64,000 nucleotides of DNA from Massariosphaeria phaeospora. Lineage: Eukaryota; Ascomycota; Dothideomycetes; Pleosporales. The stretch covers positions 496,001-560,000 of the forward strand of contig JAADJZ010000014.1 in NCBI GenBank assembly GCA_011032825.1. Direction: 5' to 3'. The notes beneath the pieces are model-generated. The model saw only the letters and a program-made list of their open reading frames with translations. It was not told the DNA's origin and did no database searches. Shown here piece by piece: positions 54,456 through 64,000 of this stretch (position 1 is its first letter; every line of letters starts with the position of its first letter). A program made the position numbers and the translations under genes.

Positions 54456-55195
54456 GGTGGCACACTCTGCAGGTGGATTTGTTTGTTGAGTGAATAGTGC
54501 AGCAAGTGGATTTAACAAGGAAAGGGGTCCTCAAGCAAGTGTCTGGGGTTGCATGGTGCTAGATAGTGATATATGTGCCTGAGGAGATTCTGTAACGCGC
54601 AACACGCGTCCGAGGCTGTGAATGGGGCCCGTGCGCACGGTCGGTCAGCAACTACCGGCCCCCGTGCGGTCTAAGCCCGAACGAGACTGCTATTCTTGGA
54701 ACACCAACGCGAACTCTTCCGCAGCACGTCTCCATCTCGTCCTTCATCGCCTTCCATCATGCCAACCTAAACGAGCCACGGCTGCGTTGACCCGCCAGGT
54801 TGCTGTCAGCCTTACAAGGGTGGGATAAATCAACCCTTTCGGTGGTTCTGGCGAGCCGCAGCCGCGCTCAGAGCACTGCCCCCGACATGCTTTAGATCGG
54901 AAGCCCATCGTTTCTTGCTCTAGGTTTAGTATATATTCCTCGTACCTTCGTGCTTACAGTCGAGTTAAAAGCTCTCGTGGAACAACAATTGCACGGAGTG
55001 GACCCGTACGCGCGTTCGGAGCGTCACAATCTTACAATCTTCATCACCGTGCATGACCAACATATTGAGAATAGAAGTAAACTTAAATTAGGTGTCTAGA
55101 CGAACAGAAAGAAAATACCAAGCAAACCTGCAACGCCAACCTTGAGTGCGACTATCGTTTATCATGAGTATCACTCTAGTTAACGCTAGTTGTTC
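54456..55195. other. Intergenic region
   Basis: Between the gene starting at 54455 (minus) and the one ending at 55196 (minus). No gene is recognised. Confidence 0.5.
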
Positions 55196-56293
55196 TTACA
55201 ACTTGGCAATCATTGTACGCAGACGAGCTAGAGAATCCGACGTAATGCTACCTGCGATCATGATCTGGGAGCTGAGCGAAATCGTATCCGTCAACAGATG
55301 AACAACGCTTTTGGGGTCCCAATCGCAGCAAGTAGAGGCCACCTCGAGCGGTCGCTCAGTCGAATCCTCCAAATCGGGTGTTTCCTCGGGGAATTGAAAG
55401 CCAATATATTCGTCCCAGCACCAGTACGGCTTTGCTTCCTTGAGACCCTTGCCTCGGAAGGTGTATGTTTCAGCCACCTTTAGATGCTGGCTATACCGGT
55501 TTACAACCACACCAAACCGTCCTTTGAGATGCACCCTGGCCGTACTCCCCGGTGGGCCTGCTCTCGCGGTGCCCCAGCCCATGTCGTCCTGGTCCAGACC
55601 AAGGGTGAAAGGTTTGAGGTAATAAATGATCGTTCCGGGTGGGAGCATTCCTATGCTGTACGCAGTTACGGTGTCATACACCTCGTACATGTGGCTCAGC
55701 ATCCTGTCGACGTACTCCAGCTTCCTGTCAAACTGGTCCTCACTCTCTCGTCCCCAGTGATACTTACGCCTATGAACGTCAGCACGTACTACGGGCGACT
55801 CGAGCACTTTCGACAGGGTTTTATGCCTACGGAAGTCATTGTACACCTGATCGATATAGGGCTCGGAATCCTCTGAAGAGCTGCACTCACCTTCTTCTAA
55901 ATCTGAGACAACAGAGCGACGGTCGTCCGTGCTAGCACTAGAAGAATTGTCGTCCAAGAAAGCCTTGGGGTGATGATACTCTATGTAGGCCAAGGTGCTG
56001 TTGCCACGATAACTCTCCTTGTTCGAACGAACCGAAGAGCGGTCTCGGTGTTCCAGTTTTGGGCCTTTCCTAGGATCCGATTTCCTAACCCCCCGGACAA
56101 CTGGACGCAGGACATCGTGTTTGCGGTTACAAAGATCCCGCGACTCACCTGAACGGTAGGACTCCACCCGCCCCCTATGATCGTCCCTACAATAAGGCAT
56201 GTTAGCTGATTGATCAGGTCGTGAAAAAGAAGAAACCTTACTTGAGACCCTGCCGGAGAGTTTTGTCAAGTTTGTGAGGCTTGGAAATCTCAT
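55196..56293 (-). CDS. Unknown protein with a barrel-like domain similar to the gene at 48236
   Basis: Single-exon frame, 365 aa. Residues 33-150 are charged and Ser-rich, then a helical stretch. From about 218 to 305 comes a folded part: PPGTIIYYLKPFTL, a variable loop, HLKGRFGVVVNRYSQHLKVAETYTFRGKGL, then WCWDEYIGFQFPEE. Its order (G-x-I strand, GRFGVVV strand, YTFRGKG strand) parallels IGDIVSF / RRFGVIIGK / FSFGRRG in the gene at 48236-50446. A role is unknown. Start choice: 56293 or the internal ATG at 56200 (MPYCRDDHRG). A GTAAGG...GTAG stretch of 55 bp near the N-terminus looks like an intron but would break the frame, so it is not used. Confidence 0.65.
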   Translation of the reverse strand: MRFPSLTNLTKLSGRVSSKVSSFSRPDQSANMPYCRDDHRGRVESYRSGESRDLCNRKHDVLRPVVRGVRKSDPRKGPKLEHRDRSSVRSNKESYRGNSTLAYIEYHHPKAFLDDNSSSASTDDRRSVVSDLEEGECSSSEDSEPYIDQVYNDFRRHKTLSKVLESPVVRADVHRRKYHWGRESEDQFDRKLEYVDRMLSHMYEVYDTVTAYSIGMLPPGTIIYYLKPFTLGLDQDDMGWGTARAGPPGSTARVHLKGRFGVVVNRYSQHLKVAETYTFRGKGLKEAKPYWCWDEYIGFQFPEETPDLEDSTERPLEVASTCCDWDPKSVVHLLTDTISLSSQIMIAGSITSDSLARLRTMIAKL

Positions 56294-57063
56294 ATGAGGA
56301 CGCTGTCAACAGCGATTCGAGAAACCAGTTTTGCAAGGTTTGGTCTGATCAATGCAGCTATGGAACGATGGGGAGCAAATTGAGCGCGTACACTGCAACC
56401 TTATCTATTGCCACTTCACAATGTCAACAGGTAGGATATGTGCGCAAGTTTCTTGGGACATTGTTTTCAGCATGGGCTTAATTGCACAATGTTCCCGCAT
56501 AGGCTCGTTGCCAGACACACCATACTTTGAGCTCTATCAAGACTTAATTATGCAGCATTTCGAAGGTAAGATAACAGTAGTTGGACCCCCCTCCGGCAGA
56601 TGTCGTGTTTCGCCTATAACTCTACTCAGCGGGCGCATCGCGAACGTTTAGCGCACAAGCATCGAACGCCTCAGCGAGCCACCACCGCCCAGTCTAGGGA
56701 AACAAAGAAAGCCAAAAATCTCCCCCGAATCTAAAATAGTAGGGTTCTTCAAAGGGATTCCGCCTTGTTTCCTTTGTTCGCTCGCAACTAATATCCTATA
56801 AAGGTACTTGAAAGCGACGACAGTGGGACAATGTCTCTTTGTCTACGGGACCCCATGCAAGATTTACAATGTATAGATCACTCGAAGCCGCCCGTTCATC
56901 TTCGCAAGAACAAGACGCCGGATTCCAAAACCCAACTCACTTTTGGAAACCAAAGTGCACGACTCATCCTTGCACGACACCTTCTCCCATTCTACTGTCG
57001 ATATCAAATAGTACGCCAACATTCAGCCGACCCCACCTGTAGCGCAAAGAGTAAACCGCCAGG
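56294..57063. other. Intergenic region between divergent genes
   Basis: 770 bp between divergent genes (56293 minus, 57064 plus). No gene is supported. Confidence 0.45.
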
Positions 57064-57921
57064 ATGTTGCCATCACCCTCAAGACTCAAGAACCATGACT
57101 TCTCAAAACCTGTGAGAGCGCAGGTTCCGCATTCCGAACTCCCCTTTATCCCTGCTCCGTCGCGACTCGTTCGCCATCATTGCCCCACTTTCATAGATCC
57201 AGGTTCTGTGGATTCCAACCAATCATCTCTTTTCCAGTCTAGCTCTCAACAGGGTCACCAGCAATCAAAGCCCTTGACGACACTCATGCTTTCACTACCT
57301 TTGGCGCAGAAGATCCACCAACTCATTGTCACATCTCGTCAGATAGAGAGTCTAGCGCGCGGCCTCTTCGAGGGACAGATGAGCGAAGCCGAAGTCGCGC
57401 GATACATGCAGGGCCTCGAAAGCCGCTACGAAACCCTCCGCGAGGACGTCGAATGCGAACTTGAATCCGCCTGGGTCAATGCTGGCTTCCTCCCAGCCGC
57501 AACCATCCCCACCTTCCCAAACTTCCCACCTGCCTCTCAGTTCAACTTCACCCAGCAAAAGGCCGGTAACACAGACGTCTACATCGACGCCAACTACACC
57601 GTTGACAAAGCGCTAAAGCGAAAGCGTGAAGTCGAGGAAGAAGAGACTTCGAGCAACGGCTCTAGTTCGGACGAGCGTGTGAGCAAGAAGAGGAAGGCGG
57701 GCGATGTTGACGAGGAGGATTGGAGCTCTTGGGATCCGCTGCAACCGATTGGGATTCAGCAGGCTATGATCCCGCTTCCGGGACCTGCTAAGCGGAAATT
57801 GAAAAACTGGACTTTCGAGACTGGGGAGAGGAAGGGGCAGAGGAAAGGAAGGGCCAAGGAAGAGGCGAGTGGGAGTGGTTGGTGTGTTAGCCCCTGTGGC
57901 ACGGAGTTCCGTTGGGTGTAG
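57064..57921 (+). CDS. Probable nuclear basic protein, 285 aa, unknown
   Basis: Single-exon gene. The N-terminus is low-complexity. Residues of about 75-140 are helical with regular hydrophobics (MLSLPLAQKIHQLIVTSRQIESLARGLF region; YMQGLESRYETLREDVECELESAWV). Two clusters of basic residues follow (ALKRKREVEEEE and VSKKRKAGD), then an acidic Trp pair (EEDWSSWDP) and a basic C-terminal tail ending GTEFRWV. The bipartite basic clusters suggest the nucleus. No family is recognised. The start could instead be the internal ATG at 57286 (MLSLPLAQK), since the first 74 residues lack structure. Confidence 0.6.
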   Translation: MLPSPSRLKNHDFSKPVRAQVPHSELPFIPAPSRLVRHHCPTFIDPGSVDSNQSSLFQSSSQQGHQQSKPLTTLMLSLPLAQKIHQLIVTSRQIESLARGLFEGQMSEAEVARYMQGLESRYETLREDVECELESAWVNAGFLPAATIPTFPNFPPASQFNFTQQKAGNTDVYIDANYTVDKALKRKREVEEEETSSNGSSSDERVSKKRKAGDVDEEDWSSWDPLQPIGIQQAMIPLPGPAKRKLKNWTFETGERKGQRKGRAKEEASGSGWCVSPCGTEFRWV

Positions 57922-58307
57922 GTGTAGGTGAGTTTGTCAGTCTTTGTAGTTTGCGAATTCGGACGTCACTGTCGCTCTCTTCCAAGATTGTTCATAGGCA
58001 TCGAGATTTTATTCCCGAGATTGTTCATAGTTATGGATTCTGAGTCTGCATGTAGTTCGGTGTGTCGTTGCTGGCGCGAGGTGTGCGACGTTCCGGCGGT
58101 GACGCCTGAGGAAGTCCCTACCACCTCCCTCAGTGCCTTCTATTCCATGGCTTACCCCGCACGCCGACCGGACAGAGTTTCCTCTTTCTATTACGTTGTC
58201 TTCTCACTTCTCGTACTCGCTTTGCCTGCTTCGACCTCGCTCTTTCTTCCCTCTGCATACCTGCTTCTGCTTTCATGAAGTGCTTCGTCAAGCACCAAAG
58301 GCTCACC
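57922..58307. other. Short intergenic region
   Basis: T-rich region between two plus-strand genes. It probably contains the 3' UTR of the first gene and the CT-rich promoter of the second. Confidence 0.5.
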
Positions 58308-59294
58308 ATGAAGTTCTCCATCTTCGCTCTATCCGCTCTACCCTTTGCCAGTGTGGCTGCAGCAGTCCAGTGCGTAGACACTATGCTTCTGGAATCTCGA
58401 GACTGATCTTTCGAACAGCAGTATCGCCTTCGAGAAGCCAGATGTCGCAAGTGCCGCCCATGCCTCCGCTGAGGACAATTTTCCCATGGCTGCAAGAGAA
58501 ATTTCTTCGTCTGGAGCCACCGTCTCCGTGATTCTCGGCAATCAGAAACAGAACGTCGGCGAACTGACTGGCAAGGACCTGTACGACAAGATCCACGCCG
58601 CCCTCTACAAGATCTGTGCCGTCGATGACACCGGCCTGTGCAGCGCATACAACACAGCCAAGATCGACCATGTCGCATATAAGACCAAGACAAGCGTGGG
58701 CACTCGTGGTGGCCATCTGGAAATCTCCGTACGCCAAACCGGCTGGGCGCCGTTCCCCAACCCAGGTTTAAAGAAGGCTCTCATCGAGACGGTTGCTGCT
58801 ACATTTTCAAAAGGCTCCGAGGATCAGAAGAACTGCGCCGATGCTAAACAGTTCATCTGTGGTTTCCGTGGCCAGTGCACCTATAACAAGACTTACCACT
58901 TGTGTAATGTTGGCGATAAGGTCACGGTGGAGATTCCTGGCACACCCGTCCGCATGGACGTCGAGCTCCGTTTCAAAGCCAGGGACGACCTTGGAGACGG
59001 GAGGCACACGCCCTTCGGCAAGTTCGACTGCTTTGCCACGCTTGAGGCGACAGAGAAGTCTCTGAAGGGGCGTCTTCCCGCATTTGCGGAGGGCATTCAT
59101 CGAGACAAGGTCTCGTCTGCAGTCAAGTGCACTAGCAACGATATCACTAGTGGTGAGTGTCATTCCAGATGCAGTCAAGTCAATGACTATACTACTTACT
59201 GTTGATTATACTGACTACTTATCAGCTGACCCTTCCAATGCGGATGGCTTTCTCAGGCGACACCTTCGCTGATGTCGCCACACTCCCCAAATGA
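58308..59294 (+). CDS. Secreted cysteine-containing protein, unknown family
   Basis: Exons 58308-58369 and 58419-59152, then a last exon with two possible acceptors. Acceptor 59225 gives exon 59226-59272 (280 aa), and acceptor 59256 gives exon 59257-59294 (277 aa, ending GDTFADVATLPK); both keep frame. Signal peptide MKFSIFALSALPFASVAAA. A short, probably cleaved pro-region follows, then a folded secreted domain from about 55: ISSSGATVSVILGNQKQN, DKIHAALYKICAV, GHLEISVRQTGWAPFPN, a Cys-rich segment (CADAKQFICGFRGQCTYN, HLCNVGDKVTVEIPG) and a C-terminal strand region. No family is recognised. The ATG at 58308 was preferred to 58275. An extracellular or wall role, possibly an effector-like protein, is inference only. 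Confidence 0.75.
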
Positions 59295-59994
59295 ATCGAA
59301 AGTTCGATAAAGTGGCTCGTTCAAGACTGACTGACCGCATCGGCCTTGGGAACGTTCATGGTACGGAACAATGAAAAATATGGGCATAATAGCATTATCT
59401 AGATACGTTCTTATCGTGATCGAGATCTGCCCTACTGGTTGCTATAGCGTTTAATCCAGTATATTCTCTCTCATGACTGACCACCTCTTTCTAGCGACAT
59501 CTTCCATCGGCGCAATTCCTCCACCGTCACATCGTACCCAACCTTCCTCGTGCCTTATCATTGTAGTATCGTAAAGTGCGTTTCCACCCCATGGAGTGAA
59601 GATAGTCGGCTCTACTATTCAACGTGTGCAGATCTCTGCAGGGATAATTCGCTAGATTGAGCGTATATTAGATAGATTAGTGTTGGTCCCAGTCCCTGGC
59701 ACAACGACACGACGCCTTAATATCTCGATATGGAGGTGAGTTTGCGAGATGACATGCATGCATAAGGGCAAGGGGAGTGTTGTATCGAGCATGCTAGCCG
59801 ATCAACTGAATGCGAGACTTGTTCCGGATGAGGAATCTTATCCGCTGATCAGAACTATTCAAGGAGATCGATTGACGACGTAGTATTGGAAGTCGTAAAC
59901 CGGGTATGGACGTTTACATGTGCGTTTGTGTCCTTAAAGATGGCGAGTGCTCTGCCAGTCTTTCGTTGGTGCAATCTGACTCCCTCAAAATATC
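59295..59994. other. Intergenic region
   Basis: No gene is recognised. It is the promoter side of the GH114 gene. Confidence 0.5.
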
Positions 59995-61166
59995 ATGTTG
60001 AGACAACTCCCAACACTCGGGGCCCTGATCGGGGCCTTCTCTTTGGCCAATGCGATTCCAACTGGAGATCTGCCGCTCTCCAAGCCAGTCGAGGTCGAAC
60101 GCATGACCGTCGACTACAGGCAGGCCAGCTACTGGAAACCGCCCATGAAATCGAACATCCAGTTCATCCTCTCGGGTATTCCCGACGTAGATGACGGCTT
60201 CATCAAGCCTGATGTTGGTATCTATGAACTCGATATGTTCTACACCCCCGCAGAGACTATCCGAACACTTGATGAACTGGGCCAGAAGTCTGTATGCTAT
60301 TTCTCGGCCGCGACAGCAGAAAACTGGCGCGATGATTACAAAGACTTCCAAAGCAAGGACCTTGGACTCGAGTTGCCCGATTGGCCTGGAGAGAGGTATC
60401 TGGACATTCGCCGAGACAACGTATTCAAGGTGATCAAGAAGAGGATCGACCTTGCTGCCCAGAAGGGCTGCCATTCAATCGAGCCCGATAACGTCGGTCC
60501 GTATCCCTGCTGATACTATGATGCGTCAGTGCTAATCAATACATTACAGACGTATACTCCAACGACAACGGTTTCCAACCCTTGATCACACCCGGCGACA
60601 CCGTAGCATACCTGCACAAGATCTCCGCATATGCGCGCAGCAAAGGCATGTCCGTCGGCATCAAGAACTGCATCGAGATCCTCGGCGACATCTTCGACGA
60701 CGTCGACTTCGCCATCTCAGAGGAATGTGTGCAATACCTCAACTGCACCGCATACGCCAACTTCACGACCGCGCCGCGCGCCGGCACCGAAGGCAAGCCC
60801 GTCTTCGAAGTCGAGTACACGAACTACACGTACAGCGGCAGCTGGTCCGCCGAGGGCCTTGCCCTGCAGCCCGAGCTGTTCCGCACGAAAAACGTCAATT
60901 TTCCGGGCTTGACGAATGAGAAGCTAAGGCGGAAATTGTGTAATTTGGATGAGCCGGGCGCGAGCGTGCAGAATCCGTATCTCAAGATTAATACGATTAT
61001 TAAGACGTTGGATTTGGATGGGTTTGTTATGTTTTGTGATGGGTCGGCGGCGAAGACGAAGACGAAGAGTGTGGAGGGGCAGAGGGGAGGGGAGGAGAAG
61101 TTTAGGAGGAGTTGGGCTAGAGAGAAGATGTGGAGGAGGGGAGGGGGAAGGCCGTTTGATCCGTGA
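59995..61166 (+). CDS. Secreted GH114-family glycoside hydrolase
   Basis: Exons 59995-60496 and 60550-61166 (1119 nt, 372 aa) with one 53-bp intron (GTCCGT...TTACAG). Signal peptide MLRQLPTLGALIGAFSLANA. TIM-barrel sequence: WKPPMKSNIQFILSG (47-61), YELDMF (77-82), VCYFSAA (about 100-106), LPDWPGERYLDIR (127-139) and SIEPDNVD (161-168), whose acidic residues are expected in the active site. The order fits GH114, whose characterised members hydrolyse alpha-1,4-galactosaminogalactan, a fungal wall and biofilm polymer. Around MFCDGSA the normal domain ends; here a 30-residue Lys/Arg/Gly-rich tail (KTKTKSVEGQRGGEEKFRR...) follows, which is odd for a secreted enzyme and could be a frame artefact or an unspliced end. 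Confidence 0.88.
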
Positions 61167-62129
61167 AAGGTGAATACATGGGTTTTGTAGTCGACGTATA
61201 TAGTTTGTGTCGTGTAGGATACTACCATCATTTGAGTTTCAGAGGGATTGATGACATTATTTTGGATTGGATGAGCGTGTATAGGTCGATGTAGCGTGAA
61301 CTCCTTGGATTTCGTCTTGTTCATGATGGCCGCCTATATGTGCCAATGTCTTGGAGGTGAATCAGTTCTTGGTTAGGTCGTGCTTTTTGGCGACGCGACG
61401 TTCCACTCCGCGCTCCAATCGTTATTGCAGCTGTTCTCTGTGATTGTGCTCTTTTCATTGCATATCCTGGATAGTTCTACCTGTCGTCGTTCTATCTAAA
61501 GAGGTTCCGATCTGGAAAGAATCCATGACGTCATAGATGAGCGAGAGGAAGAACGATGATTACGGTCGTCGGCATAGTCTTTCCTTTCCTCTGGTAACTA
61601 ACTGTGCCAACATGCTTCGGGACGGCAGCTCAATGAGTAGTGAACAAAGTTCTTTTCAGGAGGGAGGTGAACGCGTGGAGAAACGCGGCGCGGTCCGAAG
61701 CGGCTTAGCTTCCGTGGCATGCCCCTGCTTTCCGTACGGCATTATTCGTTCCTCTGCTCACACCATCGAGCATCGCATTTAGCATGGTGCACAGAGGTCA
61801 ATGCGAGATGGTTTATCGATACAGAGAGAAGTTATGCCGTGAAACATTTGGATTTGCTTGGAGAAAGCTAGTCTAAACAATCGATTCTGCACGTATGTTC
61901 CCCCTCCTGATGTGCAGAACCTGCGATCACTGACCTCCGAGAGCCATGCATCGCTGGCATGCTACTCGTACACTTGCAATCTCTTATATCATCGTTTGTC
62001 CTCTTCCACATCACCCATATCGGTGCTACCTGGCTTCATAGTCTCCATTTACGATCAGCAGCACTTGCACGTCTCCACTCCAGGGAGACTAGCTGGAGGA
62101 GACTTGCACCATAGCTTTGAGGAGTATAA
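61167..62129. other. Intergenic region between convergent genes
   Basis: No supportable gene. Short frames at 61537 and 61858 have no motif or structure. Confidence 0.45.
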
Positions 62130-62324
62130 TTAGCGCATGGTCGAGCGAACTCTACCAAAGGGATGGCTTACTAGATCATCTGGAGGGCACCGCAACTTGG
62201 TGCAATCACCATCCTCCGCGACTAGATTGTACCTCTCTGGGGCAGTAGTTTTCACCGCCGGGGCTGGGGCCGTGGCTGCCAGAAGGGGGAGCACAATGGC
62301 GATAAGGAGAGAGAAGGCATGCAT
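62130..62324 (-). CDS. Small secreted protein candidate, 64 aa
   Basis: A frame is open from 62507, but the ATG at 62324 starts MHAFSLLIAIVLPLLAATAPAP, a textbook signal peptide, followed by a short mature part of about 42 residues with two cysteines (DCTKLRC). A TATATATA element sits 122-129 bp upstream. Such small secreted proteins are common in fungi and some are effectors, but this is weak evidence by itself. An intron could extend it. Function unknown. Confidence 0.45.
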   Translation of the reverse strand: MHAFSLLIAIVLPLLAATAPAPAVKTTAPERYNLVAEDGDCTKLRCPPDDLVSHPFGRVRSTMR

Positions 62325-62445
62325 ATCGAGCGATGAACTAAGTAACGAGTATGTGCTTGTCGTTCGGTGTTTTTGTTGCTGTCTGATGCGGCTTGGTGAA
62401 CTTGAAGTTGATAGTGTCGACGAACATGTTGCGAGAGAAGCATAG

Positions 62446-62453
62446 TATATATA
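62446..62453 (-). promoter_or_regulatory. TATA box of the small secreted-protein candidate
   Basis: TATATATA lies about 122-129 bp upstream of the ATG at 62324 on the minus strand. Confidence 0.45.
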
Positions 62454-63832
62454 CTCCCTTCCTCCATCCCGGGCATCATCTGGCAAGAGGTGCACGGTCC
62501 GGAGCATATTTTTCTGCTACCGAACATTGCTGCATACTCGGGCCAAAAGGTTGCCCGTGGGCGGAATCAGGCGCCCAAGTACACGAGTTACTATCCCTGA
62601 AGTTACCTACTCTACGGGAATTGACCTCTAATTGGGCAATGCAGATGGCGATTTTGGTGTTGATCGCAAGTTCCCGTACGAGGATATCTTCGACTCTCGA
62701 GGGGACCGTCTATGATCTCCGGGATTCCCGATGTGGAAAATGGTAACGCCCCGCATGTACTTCATGAAACATTGATTCGCGGAAAACATTCCTATGACAT
62801 GCCTGAAGGAAAAACGAACGTGATACATGATTTGCTGGGCTTTGCATAAGATTGGAGACAGCAGAAATGTCCACGGGGATCCTGTGCATGTTGTGGAATA
62901 TTAACGATGTTTATGACGAAGCGGCAGTGATCACCACGAATCAAGGTCATTTGAAAGATGAACCAGATAAGAGGCTGCAATTTTTTGCCTGGACGTACTT
63001 GCTTAGAAAGCCCGACACGCTGATTGGCTAATGAAAAGCGGATGTGAATACCAACACCCTCATTAGCCGGACAACTGTAGATGACGTGTGTACTTAGTAG
63101 CGTGAAAATCAACTACTTACATCACTTTCCGATCAAGGTTGAACCCCTTACACATCTAGGTCCGTTCACTTTTGCTACCTCGCAGAGTCTGCTTCGCTTG
63201 AATTTACCATCCCTTCTTACTGCCAAACCCCTTCTGTAAATCTAGTCTTCTAGTTTACGTACACCGTTTCCAAACACTCAACATGTTCTCTATCTATGAA
63301 TGCTGAGTTTCGAAAGGCGCGGCATGCGTCCAATAACGGGAAGGAGGGCCCGTTCCCTGCCTTCTAAGCGCCATCCGGGTTGTTGAGAGAGTGGTGGAAC
63401 GGGCTGCATCAACAACAACGAATCCGCTCAACGAAACTAAGCCAGCTGCAGACTTGTGACAGAGGACTTTACCCGAAGAACCAGAGATGTACTACAGTAG
63501 TACATGGACTTCAGTGAAGATCGCACGCACTTCAGCACAGAAGTATGTGCTCGCGGATAATTCCAAAGGCCAACGATATGGGTTTCGATTCGTAGCTTAT
63601 ACCGAGACGTCCACAACTATACTAGGAGATGGATACAGTTGAATTTACTAATTTCATCGCAAAAGCACTTTCCTCTGTACACTGTTGTGCTCGAGTGTGT
63701 TCCCTCGTACTGCATGAACAACAGTCACAAGACGCGGCGGTACAACGCTCAACCTACTCACCAAAAGCTGAACGGTCCGCCCCTCCCGTCGACGTCTTCT
63801 TCTCCGCTCTGCCAGATCGCAACTTTTCTATC
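62454..63832. other. Intergenic region
   Basis: 1.4 kb between divergent genes. No gene is recognised. Confidence 0.45.
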
Positions 63833-64000
63833 ATGGCGCCGACTGGAGCCACTTCGTCCCCAGCACCTGCCGCCACCGCCTCGCCGCCAAGTGCTCCAAT
63901 AGCACCTCCCCGATTCGCAGGCGAAGAATTCTCGAGTAATTTGTTCGCCGACCTCGCGCCACTCCTCACGCTATTTGGGGAGCAAGTTACGAAACAGTTT
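63833..64000 (+). CDS. Partial gene at the window end: N-terminus resembling large fungal membrane/ankyrin-type proteins
   Basis: The frame opens with ATG at 63833 and stays open to the last base (56 codons). After an Ala/Pro/Ser-rich start the sequence reads PPRFAGEEFSSNLFADLAP followed by LLTLFGEQVTKQF. That resembles the conserved N-terminus of large fungal proteins with several TM segments and ankyrin repeats. The identification rests on memory of the pattern and a short sequence. The rest lies outside the window. Confidence 0.6.
   Translation, partial: MAPTGATSSPAPAATASPPSAPIAPPRFAGEEFSSNLFADLAPLLTLFGEQVTKQF

Noticed and set aside
56199..56254. Apparent 55-bp intron at the N-terminus of the gene at 55196-56293
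   Set aside because: GTAAGG, GCTAACA and GTAG look right, but removing it shifts the frame away from the long conserved frame. Either the start is the internal ATG at 56200 or the first exon lies elsewhere.
1..64000. tRNA, rRNA and CRISPR features
   Set aside because: I saw no cloverleaf-like sequences with A/B boxes, no rRNA segments and no spaced direct repeats. This was by eye; a tRNAscan-SE run would be needed to exclude tRNAs.

Overview
The window looks like nuclear DNA of a filamentous ascomycete (Pezizomycotina). Its genes carry short introns of about 47-75 bp with GT(R)NGT donors, CTAAC/CTGAC-like branch points and YAG acceptors. The recognisable families are fungal: a Zn2Cys6 regulator, a HET domain, a BIM1-like protein, KCH1, GH114 and an Asp f 4-like protein. 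There are no operons, and the gaps between genes are usually 0.3-3 kb. I cannot assign an order or species. Exon coordinates were derived by hand from splice sites and reading-frame continuity; the total coding length of each complete model divides by three.

Layout. 0.8-6.8 kb: two minus-strand genes for uncharacterised repeat-bearing proteins, one with a CCCH zinc finger; both contain a PPxDDIFA motif. 8.7-13.2 kb: an NmrA-like reductase, an AlcR-type zinc-cluster regulator and a small hypothetical gene, all on the plus strand. 13.3-16.8 kb: a 14-TM-type MFS exporter and a small possibly mitochondrial protein, both minus. A gap of about 3 kb with no gene I can support is followed by a secreted Asp f 4-like protein (19.8-20.8 kb), the ER chaperone BiP/Kar2 (22.4-24.6 kb, minus) and an Old Yellow Enzyme-type oxidoreductase (25.9-27.2 kb, minus). 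A second 3.1 kb gap precedes the KCH1-like potassium transporter (30.3-32.5 kb). At 33.3-33.5 kb there is a compact MITE-like element with 36-bp inverted ends, followed by a small one-TM protein gene.

35.8-43.6 kb holds a zinc-less MDR reductase, two different SET-domain proteins, an SDR and a convergent berberine-bridge-type FAD oxidase that has a suspicious in-frame stop. 44.2-50.5 kb is the most accessory-looking stretch: a decayed HET-domain pseudogene, then two divergent genes of unknown function, the second built of low-complexity repeats around a small barrel-like domain. A similar domain recurs in an unknown gene at 55.2-56.3 kb. Between them lie a BIM1/X325 copper-protein homologue and a conserved coiled-coil protein. 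57-61.2 kb has a nuclear-type basic protein, a secreted cysteine-containing protein and a secreted GH114 enzyme. The window ends inside a gene whose N-terminus resembles large fungal membrane/ankyrin-type proteins.

The genes do not form one obvious pathway. The clearest functional groupings are the reductase plus AlcR-like regulator plus MFS exporter (possibly a small regulated metabolism/efflux group), the SDR/FAD-oxidase pair, and a scattered set of secreted or surface proteins. I recognised no rRNA, tRNA, CRISPR array or intact transposase.
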